From assembly GCF_033807715.1 (NCBI RefSeq), contig NC_084592.1, forward strand, positions 30,321,419-30,385,418: DNA of 64,000 nucleotides, written 5' to 3'. This DNA is from Cololabis saira (lineage: Eukaryota > Chordata > Actinopteri > Beloniformes > Belonidae). Below, piece after piece: positions 1-10,929 of the stretch; the stretch's first letter is position 1; each line of letters opens with the position of its first letter. A program made the position numbers and the translations under genes. The notes below the pieces were generated by a model that was not told the origin of the DNA, ran no database searches, and saw only the letters and a program-made list of their open reading frames with translations.

Positions 1-1678
1 CGCATTATGCGGAAATTGAGGCACCATTGGCAGCAATTGCCCATGGAGAAGGCCTACAAGCATCAGACCCTGGTACCTGGACTGACGAGGCTGACGACGC
101 CTTCACTGACCTGAAACTGACGTTACAGACGCCTCCACTACCTGGACTGCCTGACTGTTCACGACTTTTCGTCCAGACTGTGGACGGAAAGGGGGGTTAC
201 ATGACTTCAAGTGCTACAGCAAGTTCTTAACCCTTACCCTTTTGCCAACAGCGGATGATGGAGAACCACTCGCAACGCTAACATCCATTTGTTCCCCAAG
301 ACCTGAATTTGAGTGATGATGCTGTTGTAATGATGTTGTCTTTGTTCCCCAAGACCTGAATTTGAGTGAGGTTGCAATTGACAATGCTGACTTTGATCTT
401 TTTTGTTGTTGGTTCTGCTTCCAGGGCTCCTGCTACGTGAGTTAACATTGCAGGTTTTGCTTTTGGGGCTTTTGTCCCCGATACGTTTTTTATTTTTCCA
501 CAGGTAGACCCATAGCGCATCACGTGGATACAATGTGATGATCACACTAACAATCTGATTTTGTCTCTCAATGAAATGTTCAAGCTGACGCAGCTGCAAA
601 AGATACTGCGTCCAAACAACCCTTGTCTCTCAAAGTACGATCTGTCTCCCTGCTACTTCCGTCCTCGGCTGTGACCTCGGTTGAGATTGGTGAATTGTAA
701 CTAAGGGCTTTGCACACTGAAATATGGTCCTGGGAGGATGCGGACTGCAGGGTAATTAACAGGGTGTGAATGGGGCCCGACGGCCGGCCATGTCTCCCCA
801 AGAATTTTTTCCCTCACTTTGCTTAATTGACACACGGTTTCATGTGTCAAGGGGTGGGGGATGGTGAGTGAAATACGCAATAGGAGTGAATATGAAGACA
901 CAACTCGCCCCCACCAGACAGACGTTTCAACATTTGCAGATGGATTTCATTGAACTTACACCCAGTGAAGGCAAAAAGTTTGTTTTTGGTTATCATTTGC
1001 ATGTTTTCTAAATGGATTGAAGCTTTTCCCACAACAAGACAGGACTCCGCCGCAGTGGCCAAGGCTTTGATGAACCTGATAATTCCCAGGGATTCCCGGG
1101 GGATTCTGGCGAAAAAATCAGTTCAGGTAATGGCGCTCCGTTTGTGAGCGCGGCACTGGAACAGGTCGGTGAGTACATGGGCATAGAGGTAAGGCGGCGT
1201 TGCTCCTGCCACCCAGCTTGATGTGGTGCTGATGTGGCGCGCCAGAGAAGCAAAAAAATGGCCTGAGCCCCTTTGAAATCCTGTTTCAAGAGACCTTTAA
1301 ACAGGGATTGGGCCCGTTTAAGAGGCAGCAGCAAGAAACGGGCCTTTGTGAAGACGAAATGTTACGATATTGTGCAACCTTGTCGTCTGTTTTGTCTGAT
1401 ATCAACAAGCAGGTTAAGGCGGCCCTCCCCAAACCGGCAGAGACGAAACTCCATGACCTCGGAGTGGAGGCTACATCGTGGTCAAAGACTTCAGACGTAA
1501 ACACTGGAAAGCTCGGAGGTGGAACAGACCGTTCCAAGTGCTTCTGGTGACGGAGACAGCAGTCGAGGTTGCAGAGAGACGTACCACGTGGATCCACGCC
1601 AGCCACTGCCGACGGGTTCCTGATCCACGCGCACGCCATGCACCTGATCGAGAGGCCACGGCCGTACCATCCCCTTAG
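1..1678 (+). pseudogene. pol: Retroviral pol remnant (RT end, RNase H, integrase)
   Basis: The first 230 bases read as the RT connection region: a WTDEADDAF stretch followed by a LPD...F...VD motif typical of the RT-RNase H junction. From about 385 to 620 a broken RNase H start is visible (DFDLF...GSASR). 740-930 resembles the RNase H-integrase linker (RPAM...FFPSL). Integrase follows: MDFIELTP at about 944, then after a frameshift FSKWIEAFP at about 1005, then GAPFVSAALEQV near 1130 and SPFEILF near 1263. The C-terminal domain at 1478-1678 has the W..PFQVLLVTETAVEV and TTWIHASHC signatures of gammaretroviral-type integrases. Stops and at least four frame changes make it non-functional. Integrase assignment is very safe; RNase H is weaker. 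Confidence 0.85.
288..371. repeat. Two-copy 53-bp direct repeat inside pol remnant
   Basis: The phrase TTTGTTCCCCAAGACCTGAA occurs at 288 and again at 341, followed both times by TTTGAGTGA. It is a small local duplication in the RNase H region and one cause of the lost reading frame. Confidence 0.8.
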
Positions 1679-2246
1679 GCGGCTCGGATGCGGCCTAAGG
1701 GTGGCGACCAGCGTCCTGCTGGTCGTCTCCATAGGGGTGAGGTTGCTTCTGCTGCTGTTGGAGAGCCTGCACGATCACACGTCACAGACCAACTGCACGA
1801 CAATCTCACCTCCCCCTGACCACGATTCTGAGGCGGCACCTACCCCTCTTTGGCTGGTGAGAAGGGCTGCTGTTAACACGACCAACATGACCAACACGGC
1901 GTTGCAGCTACAGGACAACATATGGTTCCGTACCATGACCACTGTGACGAGGCAGCTGACCAACGAGATCGATGTGACACATGTTGTCGGACACCTGAAT
2001 GTATTGTTGCATTTGCAGAGGAGGTCCTGGTTTTCCATTTCAGGGTGGGAAACTGCACTGTTCAACCTCTCTGCCCCTGAACTGACTATTCTTTTGGGTT
2101 TGTGTGTTTTTCTGTGTTTTATTGTGCCATGGGTGAAGAAATTAGTAGCTTCTGCCATTCCCACCACACCTGGACGGTTTGCCCAGGAGATGGACCACAA
2201 TGATGAGTGGGCTCCTCCTTCCATGGAGGATCCAGAGCTACTTTAA
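1638..2246 (+). CDS. env: Internally deleted retroviral env, still open
   Basis: The frame is open from 1569 to the stop at 2244-2246. I place the start at ATG 1638 because a basic stretch and a long hydrophobic run (VLLVVSIGVRLLLLLL) follow, as in a retroviral signal peptide. The frame overlaps the integrase end in another frame, the usual retroviral arrangement. About 100 residues with several N-x-S/T sites follow. A second hydrophobic segment near the C-terminus (ILLGLCVFLCFIVPW) and a short acidic tail look like the membrane anchor and cytoplasmic tail. At about 200 residues it is far shorter than a normal env. I see no CxxC of the surface subunit and no CX6CC of the transmembrane subunit, so most of the ectodomain is gone. 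Function unknown. Confidence 0.65.
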   Translation: MHLIERPRPYHPLRRLGCGLRVATSVLLVVSIGVRLLLLLLESLHDHTSQTNCTTISPPPDHDSEAAPTPLWLVRRAAVNTTNMTNTALQLQDNIWFRTMTTVTRQLTNEIDVTHVVGHLNVLLHLQRRSWFSISGWETALFNLSAPELTILLGLCVFLCFIVPWVKKLVASAIPTTPGRFAQEMDHNDEWAPPSMEDPELL

Positions 2247-2433
2247 TTTATATTCTGCATTAATCCTTCCTCAGGTTGATGATGTTTTTTTTCATTTATG
2301 CTGTTTTGAACTGATTATGAGCTGTTATGTCCTGTTGACAGGTTGTGAGGGAATCAAGCATTAGCCCCGTGGTACGGTGGGTTAAAACATGGAGGGTTTT
2401 GCCAGGACATGTGGAGAATTTTGTCATTTTTTG
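2247..2433 (+). other. ERV 3' untranslated segment upstream of the insertion
   Basis: Noncoding sequence after the env stop with no motif I can name. It ends in a T-rich stretch just before ATTATTATGGGCATGCC, where the repeat block begins. Its continuation is at 9196. Confidence 0.5.
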
Positions 2434-3339
2434 ATTATTATGGGCATGCCAAGTAGTGGCATGACCATATTGCAATCGTCCAGAATGGCCCAAATGGCAA
2501 TGTTGCTAGCATTTTGCTAACAAGCTAAAGTCGCAAAAGTCCCACTGCGCACCAGCGGGTGTAGAGCATGACCCCGCTCTGATGTGGAAAAAAAAAATCC
2601 CCGAAAAATACAACACGGCCCGAAAAACCTGAAAAATGAAGGCGATATATTAGTATACAGAAAGGTTTCCCTTTTTTTATTATTATTATTCCGCACTTTT
2701 TTTCGTCCGTTAATACGGCCCGAACCGCAACGTGCACCCATGCATGGCATACATCGTTGGATGCGTCTCCATCGTGATTCGATGGGTATTACTTTTCTCA
2801 GTAATAGGGGTTACCGTGGCAACGCTAGTTGCCAAAAACCAAAAGAAAAGGCGAAAATTCCCGCGCTTATTGCTCGGCCGAACTTTATCGTAGAGACATC
2901 GTTCAAACTTTGAAACACTCGGCCCGATAGTCTTTAAAGGACCATACAACTTCATCATGCTAGTTATTACGGTTTTTGCGATATTTAACTTTCAATTTAA
3001 AAAAAAAATCCCTTTTATTTTGGACGTTTGTTGCTAGGCAATGGTTTATCGTACAGACATCATTACAACATTGACAAACCCGGGACGCTTTGTACTGCAA
3101 CATATTTTAGTCTCGTCAAGCTTGCTATTACGGTTTTTGAGGTATTCCACTTTTCTCATTTTGATGCTAACGGAATTTCGGACGCTTGTTGCGCGGCAAC
3201 ACGATATCGTAGAGACTTTAATTTAACGTTAAAAGACTCTGGTTGCTGTGGACTACAACATACTAAGGTCTCATTACGCTGTCGTTTACAGCTTTTGAGA
3301 TATTGAAGCCTAATTGTCCCATTCTATCCTATGGAGCTT

Positions 3340-3353
3340 GTTACCATGGCAAC
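3340..3353. promoter_or_regulatory. Perfect palindromic X-box (RFX-type) motif
   Basis: GTTACCATGGCAAC is a near-perfect palindrome that fits the consensus bound by vertebrate RFX proteins. Near relatives (GTTACCGTGGCAAC) recur in most family-A blocks. Whether any protein binds is not known from the sequence. Confidence 0.45.
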
Positions 3354-3720
3354 AAAAACCTATGCATTTGAATGGGGGAGCATGTGAATAAAACATCTGT
3401 TAATGCTGCCCAGACCGGAACGTGCACCCATGCATGGCATACATCGTTGGATGCGTCTTGATCTTGCCTCGATGGGCATTACTTTTTTCAGTCGAAAGTG
3501 TTACCGTGGCAACGCTAGATGCCAAAAAGCGCACGCCTTTAATAACTATTGGGAGCACAGGAATGAATGCAATACAACTGTAAACACCTCAAACTGACAT
3601 AGAACCACCCCGAACACAACCACTACAGCCCCAAACCAAAGCAGCAAGAGGGGTCGAATGGGCGGTAGGGCATGCCCATATCAAAATTTCATGAAATTTT
3701 CTAGTTATTATTATTATTAT

Positions 3721-3770
3721 TAGGGCCCGAGCACTTGCAGTGCGAAGGCCCTATTGTAATTGCAGGAATT
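3721..3770 (-). repeat. GGGCCC hairpin module, single copy
   Basis: TAGGGCCCGAGCACTTGCAG followed by TGCGAAGGCCCTATTG folds into a hairpin with arms about 14 bases long and a few mismatches. It is the reverse complement of the modules that separate units in the 35.8-64 kb array. Here it separates two family-A sub-arrays, showing that both families use the same junction module. Confidence 0.75.
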
Positions 3771-6700
3771 ATTATGGGCATGCCAAGTAATGGCATGACC
3801 ATATTGCAATCGTCCAGAATGGCCCAAAGGGCAATGTTGCTAGCATTTTGCTAACAAGCTAAAGTCGCAAAAGTCCCACGTCACACCAGCGGGTGTACAG
3901 CATGACCCCGCACTGATGTGGAAAAAAAAAATCCCCAAAAACTAAAACACGTCCGAAAAAATGAGGAAAAACATGAAAATGAAGGCGATATATTGGTATA
4001 CAGAAAAGTTTCCCTTTTCTTATTATGGGCATGCCAAGTAATGGCATGACCATATTGCAATCGTCCAGAATGGCCCAAAGGGCAATGTTGCTAGCATTTT
4101 GCTAACAAGCTAAAGTGGCAAAAGTCCCACGTCACACCAGCGGGTCTACAGCATGACCCCGCTCTGATGTGGAAAGAAAAAATCCCCAAAAAATAAAACA
4201 CGCCTGAAAAAATGAGGAAAAACATGAAAATGAAGGCGATATATTGGTATACAGAAAAGGTTTCCCTTTTCTTATTATTCTTATTCCGCACTTTTTTTCG
4301 TCCGTTAATGCGGCCCGAACCGCAATGTTCACCCATGCATGCCATACATCGTTGGATGCGTCTCCATCGTGCCTCGATGGGCATTACTTTTCTCAGTAAT
4401 AGGGGTTACCGTGGCAACGCTAGTTGCCAAAAAGCAAAAAAAAGGCGAAAATTCGAACGCTTATTGCTCGGCCGAACTTTATCGTAGAGACATAGTTCAA
4501 ACTTTCAAACACTCGGCCCGATTGACACTAAAGGCCCGTACAACCTCATTCTTACACTTATTACAGTTTTTGTGATATTGACCTTTCATTTTTATTTTTT
4601 TTTACGTTTGACTTTGGACGCTTGTTGCTAGGCAACAGGTTATCGTAGAGACATGGTACAAATGTTCCCCGACTCGGCACGCTGTGGACTTCAACATACT
4701 CAAATTTCATCAGGCTGGGACTTAAGGAAATTTTATGCCAAAATCCACGCCAAATGGCCCCATTCATTCGGATGGGGTTTTTTACCATGGTGAAAAAAAA
4801 ACCTATCCGTTAACGTAGCCTGAACCGGAACGTGTACCCAAGCATGGCATACATTGTTGGTTGCGTCTCCATCGTGCCTCGATGGGCATTACTTTTCTCA
4901 GTAAAAAGTGTTACCGTAGCAACGTTAGACGCCAAAAAGCTAAAAAAAGGCGAAAATTCAGACGCTTATTGCTCGGCCGAACTTTATCGTAGAGACATCG
5001 TTCAAACTTTCAAACACTCGGCCCGATTGGCACTAGCGGACCCTACAACCTCATTCTTCCACTTATTACAGTTTTTGTGATATTGACCTTTCATTTTTTT
5101 TTTTTTTCCGTTTTAATTTGGACGCTTGTTGCTAGGCAACAGGTTATCGTAGAGACATCGTACAAATGTTTCCCGACTGGGCACGCTGTGGACTTCAACA
5201 TACTCAAATTTCATGAAGCTGGGATTTAAGGAAATTTATGTCAAAATCCAGGCCAAATGGCCCCATTCATTCGGATGGAGTTTTTTACCATGGTGAAAAA
5301 AAAAACTATCCGTTAACATAGCCTGAACCGGAACATGCACCCATACATGGCATACATCGTTGGATGCGTCTCCATCGTTCCTCGATGGGCATTACTTTTC
5401 TCAGTAAAAAGTGTTACCGTGGCAACGCTAGACGCCAAAAAGCAAAAAAAAAAGGCAAAGATTTGGACGCTTATTGCTCGGCCGAACTTTATCGTAGAGA
5501 CATTGTTGAAACTTTCAAACACTCGGCCCGATTGGCACTAACGGACCCTACAACCTCATTATGCTAATTATTACAGTTTTTGCGATATTGGCCTTTCATT
5601 TTTTTTTAATTTCTGTTTGAATTTGGACGCTTGTTGCTAGGCAACAGGTTATCGTAGAGACATCGTACAAATGTCCCCTGACTCGGCACGCTGTGGACTT
5701 CAACATACTCAAATTTCATGAAGCTGGGATTTAAGGACATTTTATGTCAAAATCCAGGCCAAATGGCCCCATTCATTCGGATGGGGTTTTGTACCATGGT
5801 GAAAAAAAAAACCTATCCGTTAACGTAGCCTGAACCGGAACTTGCACCCATGCATGGCATACATCGTTACATGCGTTTCCATCTTGCCTCGATGGGCATT
5901 ACTTTTCTCAGTCAAAAGCGTTACCGTGGCAACGCTAGATGCCAAAAAGCGCGCCCCATTAATAACTATTGGGAGCACAGGAATGAATGAAATACAAGCG
6001 TAAAAACACCTCAAACTGACATAGAACCACCACGAACACAACCACTACAGCCCCAAACCAAAGCAGCGAGAGGGGACGAATGGGCGGTAGGGCATGCCCA
6101 TATCAAAATTTCCAGAAATTTTCTAGTTATTCTTATTATTCCGCACTTTTTTTCGTCCGTTAATACGGCCCGAACCGCAACGTGCACCCATGCATGGCAT
6201 ACATCGTTGGATGCGTGTCCATCGTGATTCGATGGGTATTACTTTTCTCAGTAATAGGGGTTACCGTGGCAACGCTAGTTGCCAAAAAGCAAAAAAAAAG
6301 GCGAAAATTCCCGCGCTTATTGCTCGGCCGAACTTTATCGTAGAGACATCGTTCAAACTTTGAAACACTCGGCCCGATAGTCTTTAAAGGACCATACAAC
6401 TACATCATTCTAGTTATTACGGTTTTTGCGATATTTAACTTTCAATTTAAAAAAAAAATCTCTTTTATTTTGGACGTTTGTTGCTAGGCAACGGTTTATC
6501 GTACAGACATCATTACAACATTGACAAACCCGGGACGCTTTGTACTGCAACATATTTTAGTCTCGTCAAGCTAGCTATTACAGTTTTTGAGATATTCCAC
6601 GTTGCTCATTTTGACGCTAACGGAAATTTGGACGCTTGTTGCGCGGCAACGCGATAATGTAGAGACTTTGATTCAACGTTAAAATACTCAGCTTGATGTG

Positions 6701-7665
6701 GACTACAACATACTGAGGTCTCATTACGCTGTCGTTTACAGCTTTTGAGATATTGAAGCCAAATTGTCCCATTCTATCCTATGGGGCTTGTTACTATGGC
6801 AAAAAAAACCAATGCATTTGTATGGGGGACCATGTGAATAAACAATCTGTTAATGCTGTCCGAACCGGAACGTGCACCCATGCATGGCATACATCGTTGG
6901 ATGCGTCTCCATCGTGCCTCGATGAGCATTACTTTTCTCAGTCAAAAGTGTTACCGTGGCAACGCTAGACGCCAAAAAGAAAAAAAAAAAGGCGAAAATT
7001 CAGACGCTTATTGCTCGGTCGAACTTTATCGTAGAGACATCGTTCAAACTTTCAAACACTCGGCCCGATTGGCACTAACGGACCCTACAAGCTCATTGTG
7101 CCAATTATTAAAATTTTTGCGATATTGACCTTTAATTTTTCTTTTTTATTTCCATTTGACTTTGGACGCTTGTTGCTAGGCAACAGATTATCGTAGAGAC
7201 AACGTACAAATGTCCCCTGACTCGGCACGCTGTGGACTTCAACATACTCAAATCTCATGAAGCTGGTATTTAAGGAAATTTTATGTCAAAATCCAGGCCA
7301 AATGGCCCCATTCATTCGTATGGGGTTTTGTACCATGGTGAAAAAAAAAACCTATCCGTTAACGTAGCCTGAACCAGAACGTGCACTCATGCATGGCATA
7401 CATCGTTACATGCGTCTCCATCTTGCCTCGATGGGCATTACTATTCTCAGTCAAAAGCGTTACCATGGCAATGCTAGATGCCAAAAAGCGCGCCCCATTA
7501 ATAACTATTGGGAGCACAGGAATGAATGAAATACAAGCGTAAAAACACCTCAAGCTGACATAGAACCACCCCGAACACAACCACTACAGCCCCAAACCAA
7601 AGCAGCGAGAGGGGGCGAATGGGCGGTAGGGCATGCCCATATCAAAATTTCCAGAAATTTTCTAG

Positions 7666-9195
7666 TTCTTCTTCTTCTTCTTATTGTTCTGACAAAAGGA
7701 AGGCCTTTTTGCCCCCCTAAACGTGCCCAAAAAGTCACCAAATTTTGCATGCAAGTCAGGCCTGGCGAAAAATTTGATATTTAAGGGTTTGCATTAATGG
7801 GCGTGGTAAAATGGCTCAACAGCGCCCCCTTGAAAACTTTGTGCCTCAAGCCCCACAATGCGGTTTGTCGTACATGCACGAAAATCGGTACACACCTGTA
7901 TCATGGGACAACTTAAAGAAAAGTCTCTGGGCGTCATGTCGAGAAACCGAACAGGAAGTCGGCCATTTTGAATTAATCGTGTCACTTTGGCGCAATTTAT
8001 GCCATTCCTTCGGCAGTTAATACGGCCCAAACCATAACGTGCCCCCAAGTGTGTTATACATCAAAATGTGCGTCTTCATCCTGCGACAACACGCATTACT
8101 TTTCTCTTTCAAAAGCGTTACCGTGGCGACGCTATACGCCAAAAAGCGCGCCCACCCTTCATCTGGTTGGTTCAGACCGAAAAAACTTTGCGCCTCAAGC
8201 CCCAGAATACGGTGTGACGTACATGAACGAAAATCGGTACACACCTGTATCATGTCGCAACTTAAAGAAAAGTCTCTTGGCGCCATGGCCGAAACCGTAC
8301 AGGAAGTCGGCCATTTTGAACATTCTGAATTAATCACGTAATTTTGGAGCAATATATGCCATTCCTTCGAGAATTAATACGGCCCAAACCGTATCGTGAA
8401 CCCAGATGTGTTATACATCAAAATGTGCGTCTCCATCCTGCGACTACACGCATTACTTTTCTCTTTCAAAAGTGTTACCGTGGCGACGCTAGACGCCAAA
8501 AAGCACGCCTCCCCTTCATCTGATTGGTCCATATTTGATAGTTTCCCAAAAGGCACCAAAATTGGCACGCAAGCCAGGCCTGGCGATAAATTTGATCTTT
8601 CATGGTTTGCATTAATGGGCGTGGCAAAATGGCTCAACAGCGCCCCCCGGAAAACTTTGTGCCTCAAGCCCTACAATACGGTTTGACGTACATGCACGAA
8701 AATCGCTACACACCTGTATCATGTCACAACTTAAAGAAAAGTCTCTTGGAGCCATGGCCGAAACCGAACAGGAAGTCAGCCATTTTGAAATCTGATTGGT
8801 CCATATTTGATAGTTCTCCACAAGTCACCAAATTTGGCATGCAAGACAGACTTGGCGATAAATTTGATATTTCATGGTTTGCATTAATGGGCGTGGCCTA
8901 ACGGCTCAACAGCGCCCCCTAGAATACTTTTCTCTGCCATAACTTTTGAATGGTTTGACATAGGAAGTTGTGGGTGGTGTCATGGGACTCTGTATGGAGT
9001 CTTTGAGCTTCGTTGGCCTTAATTAGCCCCGCCCCTTCTTCTGATTGGTTGTCCCTTTTTTCTGCTATAACTTTTGAATGGTTTGACATAGGAAGTCGTG
9101 GGTGGTGTCATTTCTGATATGCTTATGGGGGGCGGTGGCCGTGAGTGCGAGGGCCCGTTCATCGCTGCTTGCAGCTTTAATTATTATTATTATTT
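7666..9195 (-). repeat. Inverted family-B unit
   Basis: This is one family-B unit in the opposite orientation to the 35.8-64 kb array. It starts with a CTT tract and GTCAG-equivalent tail at 7666-7695 and ends with GCTGCTTGCAGC and TTTAATTATTATT at about 9165-9195. Inside are two X-box cores (near 8118 and 8475), a second tail-type segment and two 128-bp subrepeats. The order mirrors units of the large array exactly. It abuts family A at its left and the retroviral 3' region at its right. Confidence 0.85.
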
Positions 9196-9623
9196 TACAT
9201 GTTATCTCATTTTATCCTTGAACTGCATAGTCACACAGTGCCTTTGATTTTTTCTCTTCTCCTTTTCCCTTCATGGACTATTGTGCTGAATGTGATTTGT
9301 TTTGGTATTGTTTGAAGTAGATTAGTTTATATTCCATGATGGGTTTTTCCCCTACTGGGGTTTTTTCCTTCCTTATCTATGATAGGGTAGCTAGACAGAT
9401 TGAGTCTTTTGACTCTCCCCCTTTTTCTAGTGGCGGGAGAGGTTTTGGCTCTTCTGTACCCGTGACCTAAGATCCTCTGTCGGGGTTTCTGTAACTCCCG
9501 CGTTGGAGAAGGGGTGTGCTAGCGTTTGGCTGGTGCGCGACAGAGCATATTGGTCGCGGGATAGGTCAGTGCAAAATTTCCTATTTTATTATGGTTTAGC
9601 ATACAATGCTAAAAGGGGTGGAA
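9196..9623 (+). other. ERV 3' untranslated region with polypurine tract
   Basis: Pyrimidine-rich noncoding sequence resuming the interrupted retrovirus. It ends in AAAAGGGGTGGA at 9611-9622, a polypurine tract directly before the LTR's TGT start, as needed to prime plus-strand DNA synthesis in retroviruses. Confidence 0.65.
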
Positions 9624-9930
9624 TGTAATGGAAAATTTTGGTATAACACTGTCTGTTGCCTGTTTTCATTCCTATGCCAAGGTCATGTTCCTTTGACACA
9701 GATCATGGCACGGTTGCCAGGGTGATGGGTGATGTTTTGTCTTTTCCTGCTCTCAACTATAAAATAACCTGTCGCTAATCTTCTTCAGCGCACTCAGGAC
9801 TGTCGGTTCATGTGACCGGTTGGACTGTGTGGCTCCGTTCAATTGAATGTTTGTCCTCTTTTCATTAAATCTTCGAAAGACAGCTGAGGTGTCCTGACAT
9901 TCTTTTTGAACAACAATTTTTGCCACCACA
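9624..9930 (+). mobile_element. 3' LTR of the interrupted ERV
   Basis: It starts TGTAATGG after the polypurine tract. TATAAAATA is at 9758-9766 and ATTAAA, a polyadenylation signal variant, at 9864-9869, about 105 bases apart, fitting U3, R and U5 order. I place the end at CCACCACA (9930), giving a TG...CA element of about 307 bp; the right edge could be earlier, for example at the ACAACA near 9913. The 5' partner LTR is outside the window, so age cannot be judged. Confidence 0.7.
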
Positions 9931-10408
9931 TATGTAAGAGCAATAATAAAACGAATCATAAAATGACCCCGATATGTCAACAGACATTTAAAAATCATGT
10001 TCATTTCAAATACTTATGTCACTGACAACAGCACTCAAGCCAGGATATTCCAGTTTAAAAAGAGGAGTTGCAGCCCTCAACTGATGTTTATGTTGTCATT
10101 TTTTGTTTTGGCCTGAAGCTCCACCCTCCACCTATCTCCCAATCACCAAGTCAGTATTGTTTCGGCATCCGGGTTGCCAGCTTGGCTCTAATTATCGCAG
10201 CCATGGCAGCCTACGTTCCTGCTGCATTCTGCAGCCTACCTGGCAACCTCTGGTCGGGGGGAGGAGGGGGAGGGTACACGCCGCTCAACAATATTTTGAA
10301 AGTGACTGCAGTACCAGTTTTGGCCATTTCTTACAGACGGCTCCTTTAACAGATTCTTTCATTTAATAGGCTTTACAAAAAAAAAAAAGTGAAAGCAGCC
10401 ATTACTAC
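9931..10408. other. Unassigned sequence
   Basis: A G-rich tract (GGGGGGAGGAGGGGGAGGG) lies near 10256. The open frames of about 90 codons around 10068-10366 overlap each other and contain a poly-glycine stretch encoded by the G tract. I see no domain and no splice context, and regard this as noncoding. Confidence 0.4.
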
Positions 10409-10802
10409 GGAAGAGTATTAGGGCCATGCAGGAGAAAAAATAATTGAGGGGAAGATTTTTTTTATTGTGCACTCCGAGAAAAAATTCGAAATGTCAAGAA
10501 AAAAGTCAAAATGTCGAGATTAATGTTGAAATACAATTTCGAGAAAAAACTCAAATTGTGAAGATTAATGTTGAAATACAATTTCAAGAATAAAGTCGAA
10601 ATTTCGTGGATAGTGAAAAATTTCGAGAATAAAGTTGAAATACATTTAGAGTTTTTTCTCAAAATTTTACTTCAACATTATTCTTGACATTTCAACTTTT
10701 TTCTTATCATTGACTTTTTTCTCGAAGTGCATAATGAAAAAAAAATCTTCCTCCTTTAAATATTATTTTTATTTTTCTCCTGCCTGACCCTAATACTCTT
10801 CT
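10409..10802. mobile_element. Palindromic MITE with GGAAGAGTATTAGGG ends
   Basis: The left end GGAAGAGTATTAGGGCCATG and the right end, read on the other strand as AGAAGAGTATTAGGGTCAGG, are terminal inverted repeats that continue inward through CAGGAGAAAAA and a GCAC-TCGAGAAAAAA phrase. The inside holds a roughly 45-bp tandem repeat (GATTAATGTTGAAATAC twice). There is no coding capacity. Class is not certain. Confidence 0.7.
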
Positions 10803-10929
10803 GTGCATTACATATGCTGAATCAAACCTTTAAAAATGTTTGATTCTACAAATATTTTGGAATCAAATAATCTTTCTCTGTTGACTCAGTGAGAGTTGGA
10901 AAATGCTGCTGTGACAGAAGACAAGTAAA

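Larger units (their letters stand above)
2434..7665. repeat. Family-A complex repeat array
   Basis: Nine copies of a block containing CACCCATGCATGGCATACAT (some varied) occur near 2731, 3421, 4325, 4831, 5335, 5841, 6181, 6871 and 7381, spaced about 340-900 bp and often close to 505 bp. A typical block runs: TTAATACGGCCCGAACCG, the CATGCATGG phrase, GCGTCTCCATC, GCATTACTTTTCTC, GTTACCGTGGCAAC, a GCTCGGCCGAACTTTATCG segment, and then GTTGCTAGGCAAC. Three sub-arrays end in GGGCATGCCCATATC plus a TCTAG/TTATT tract, and heads begin TATGGGCATGCC, so the ends are short inverted repeats. No open frame is conserved. The block core matches family B in opposite orientation. I do not recognise a named family. 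Confidence 0.85.
1..9930 (+). mobile_element. Degenerate endogenous retrovirus, 3' two-thirds, split by a 6.8-kb insertion
   Basis: Reading left to right I see the end of reverse transcriptase, RNase H, integrase, an overlapping env frame, an untranslated region, a polypurine tract and an LTR. This is the 3' order of a simple retrovirus. The pol C-terminus and the pol/env overlap in different frames resemble gammaretrovirus-like or epsilonretrovirus-like elements. The 5' LTR, gag and the start of pol lie outside the window. Bases 2434-9195 are unrelated repeat DNA inserted between env and the LTR. Pol is broken by several frameshifts and stops, so the copy cannot be autonomous. Order and motifs are seen directly; clade assignment is inference. 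Confidence 0.85.

Noticed and set aside
10068..10366. Two overlapping open frames of about 90 codons as a small gene
   Set aside because: They overlap in different frames, include a poly-glycine run from a G-rich tract, and lack splice or promoter context.
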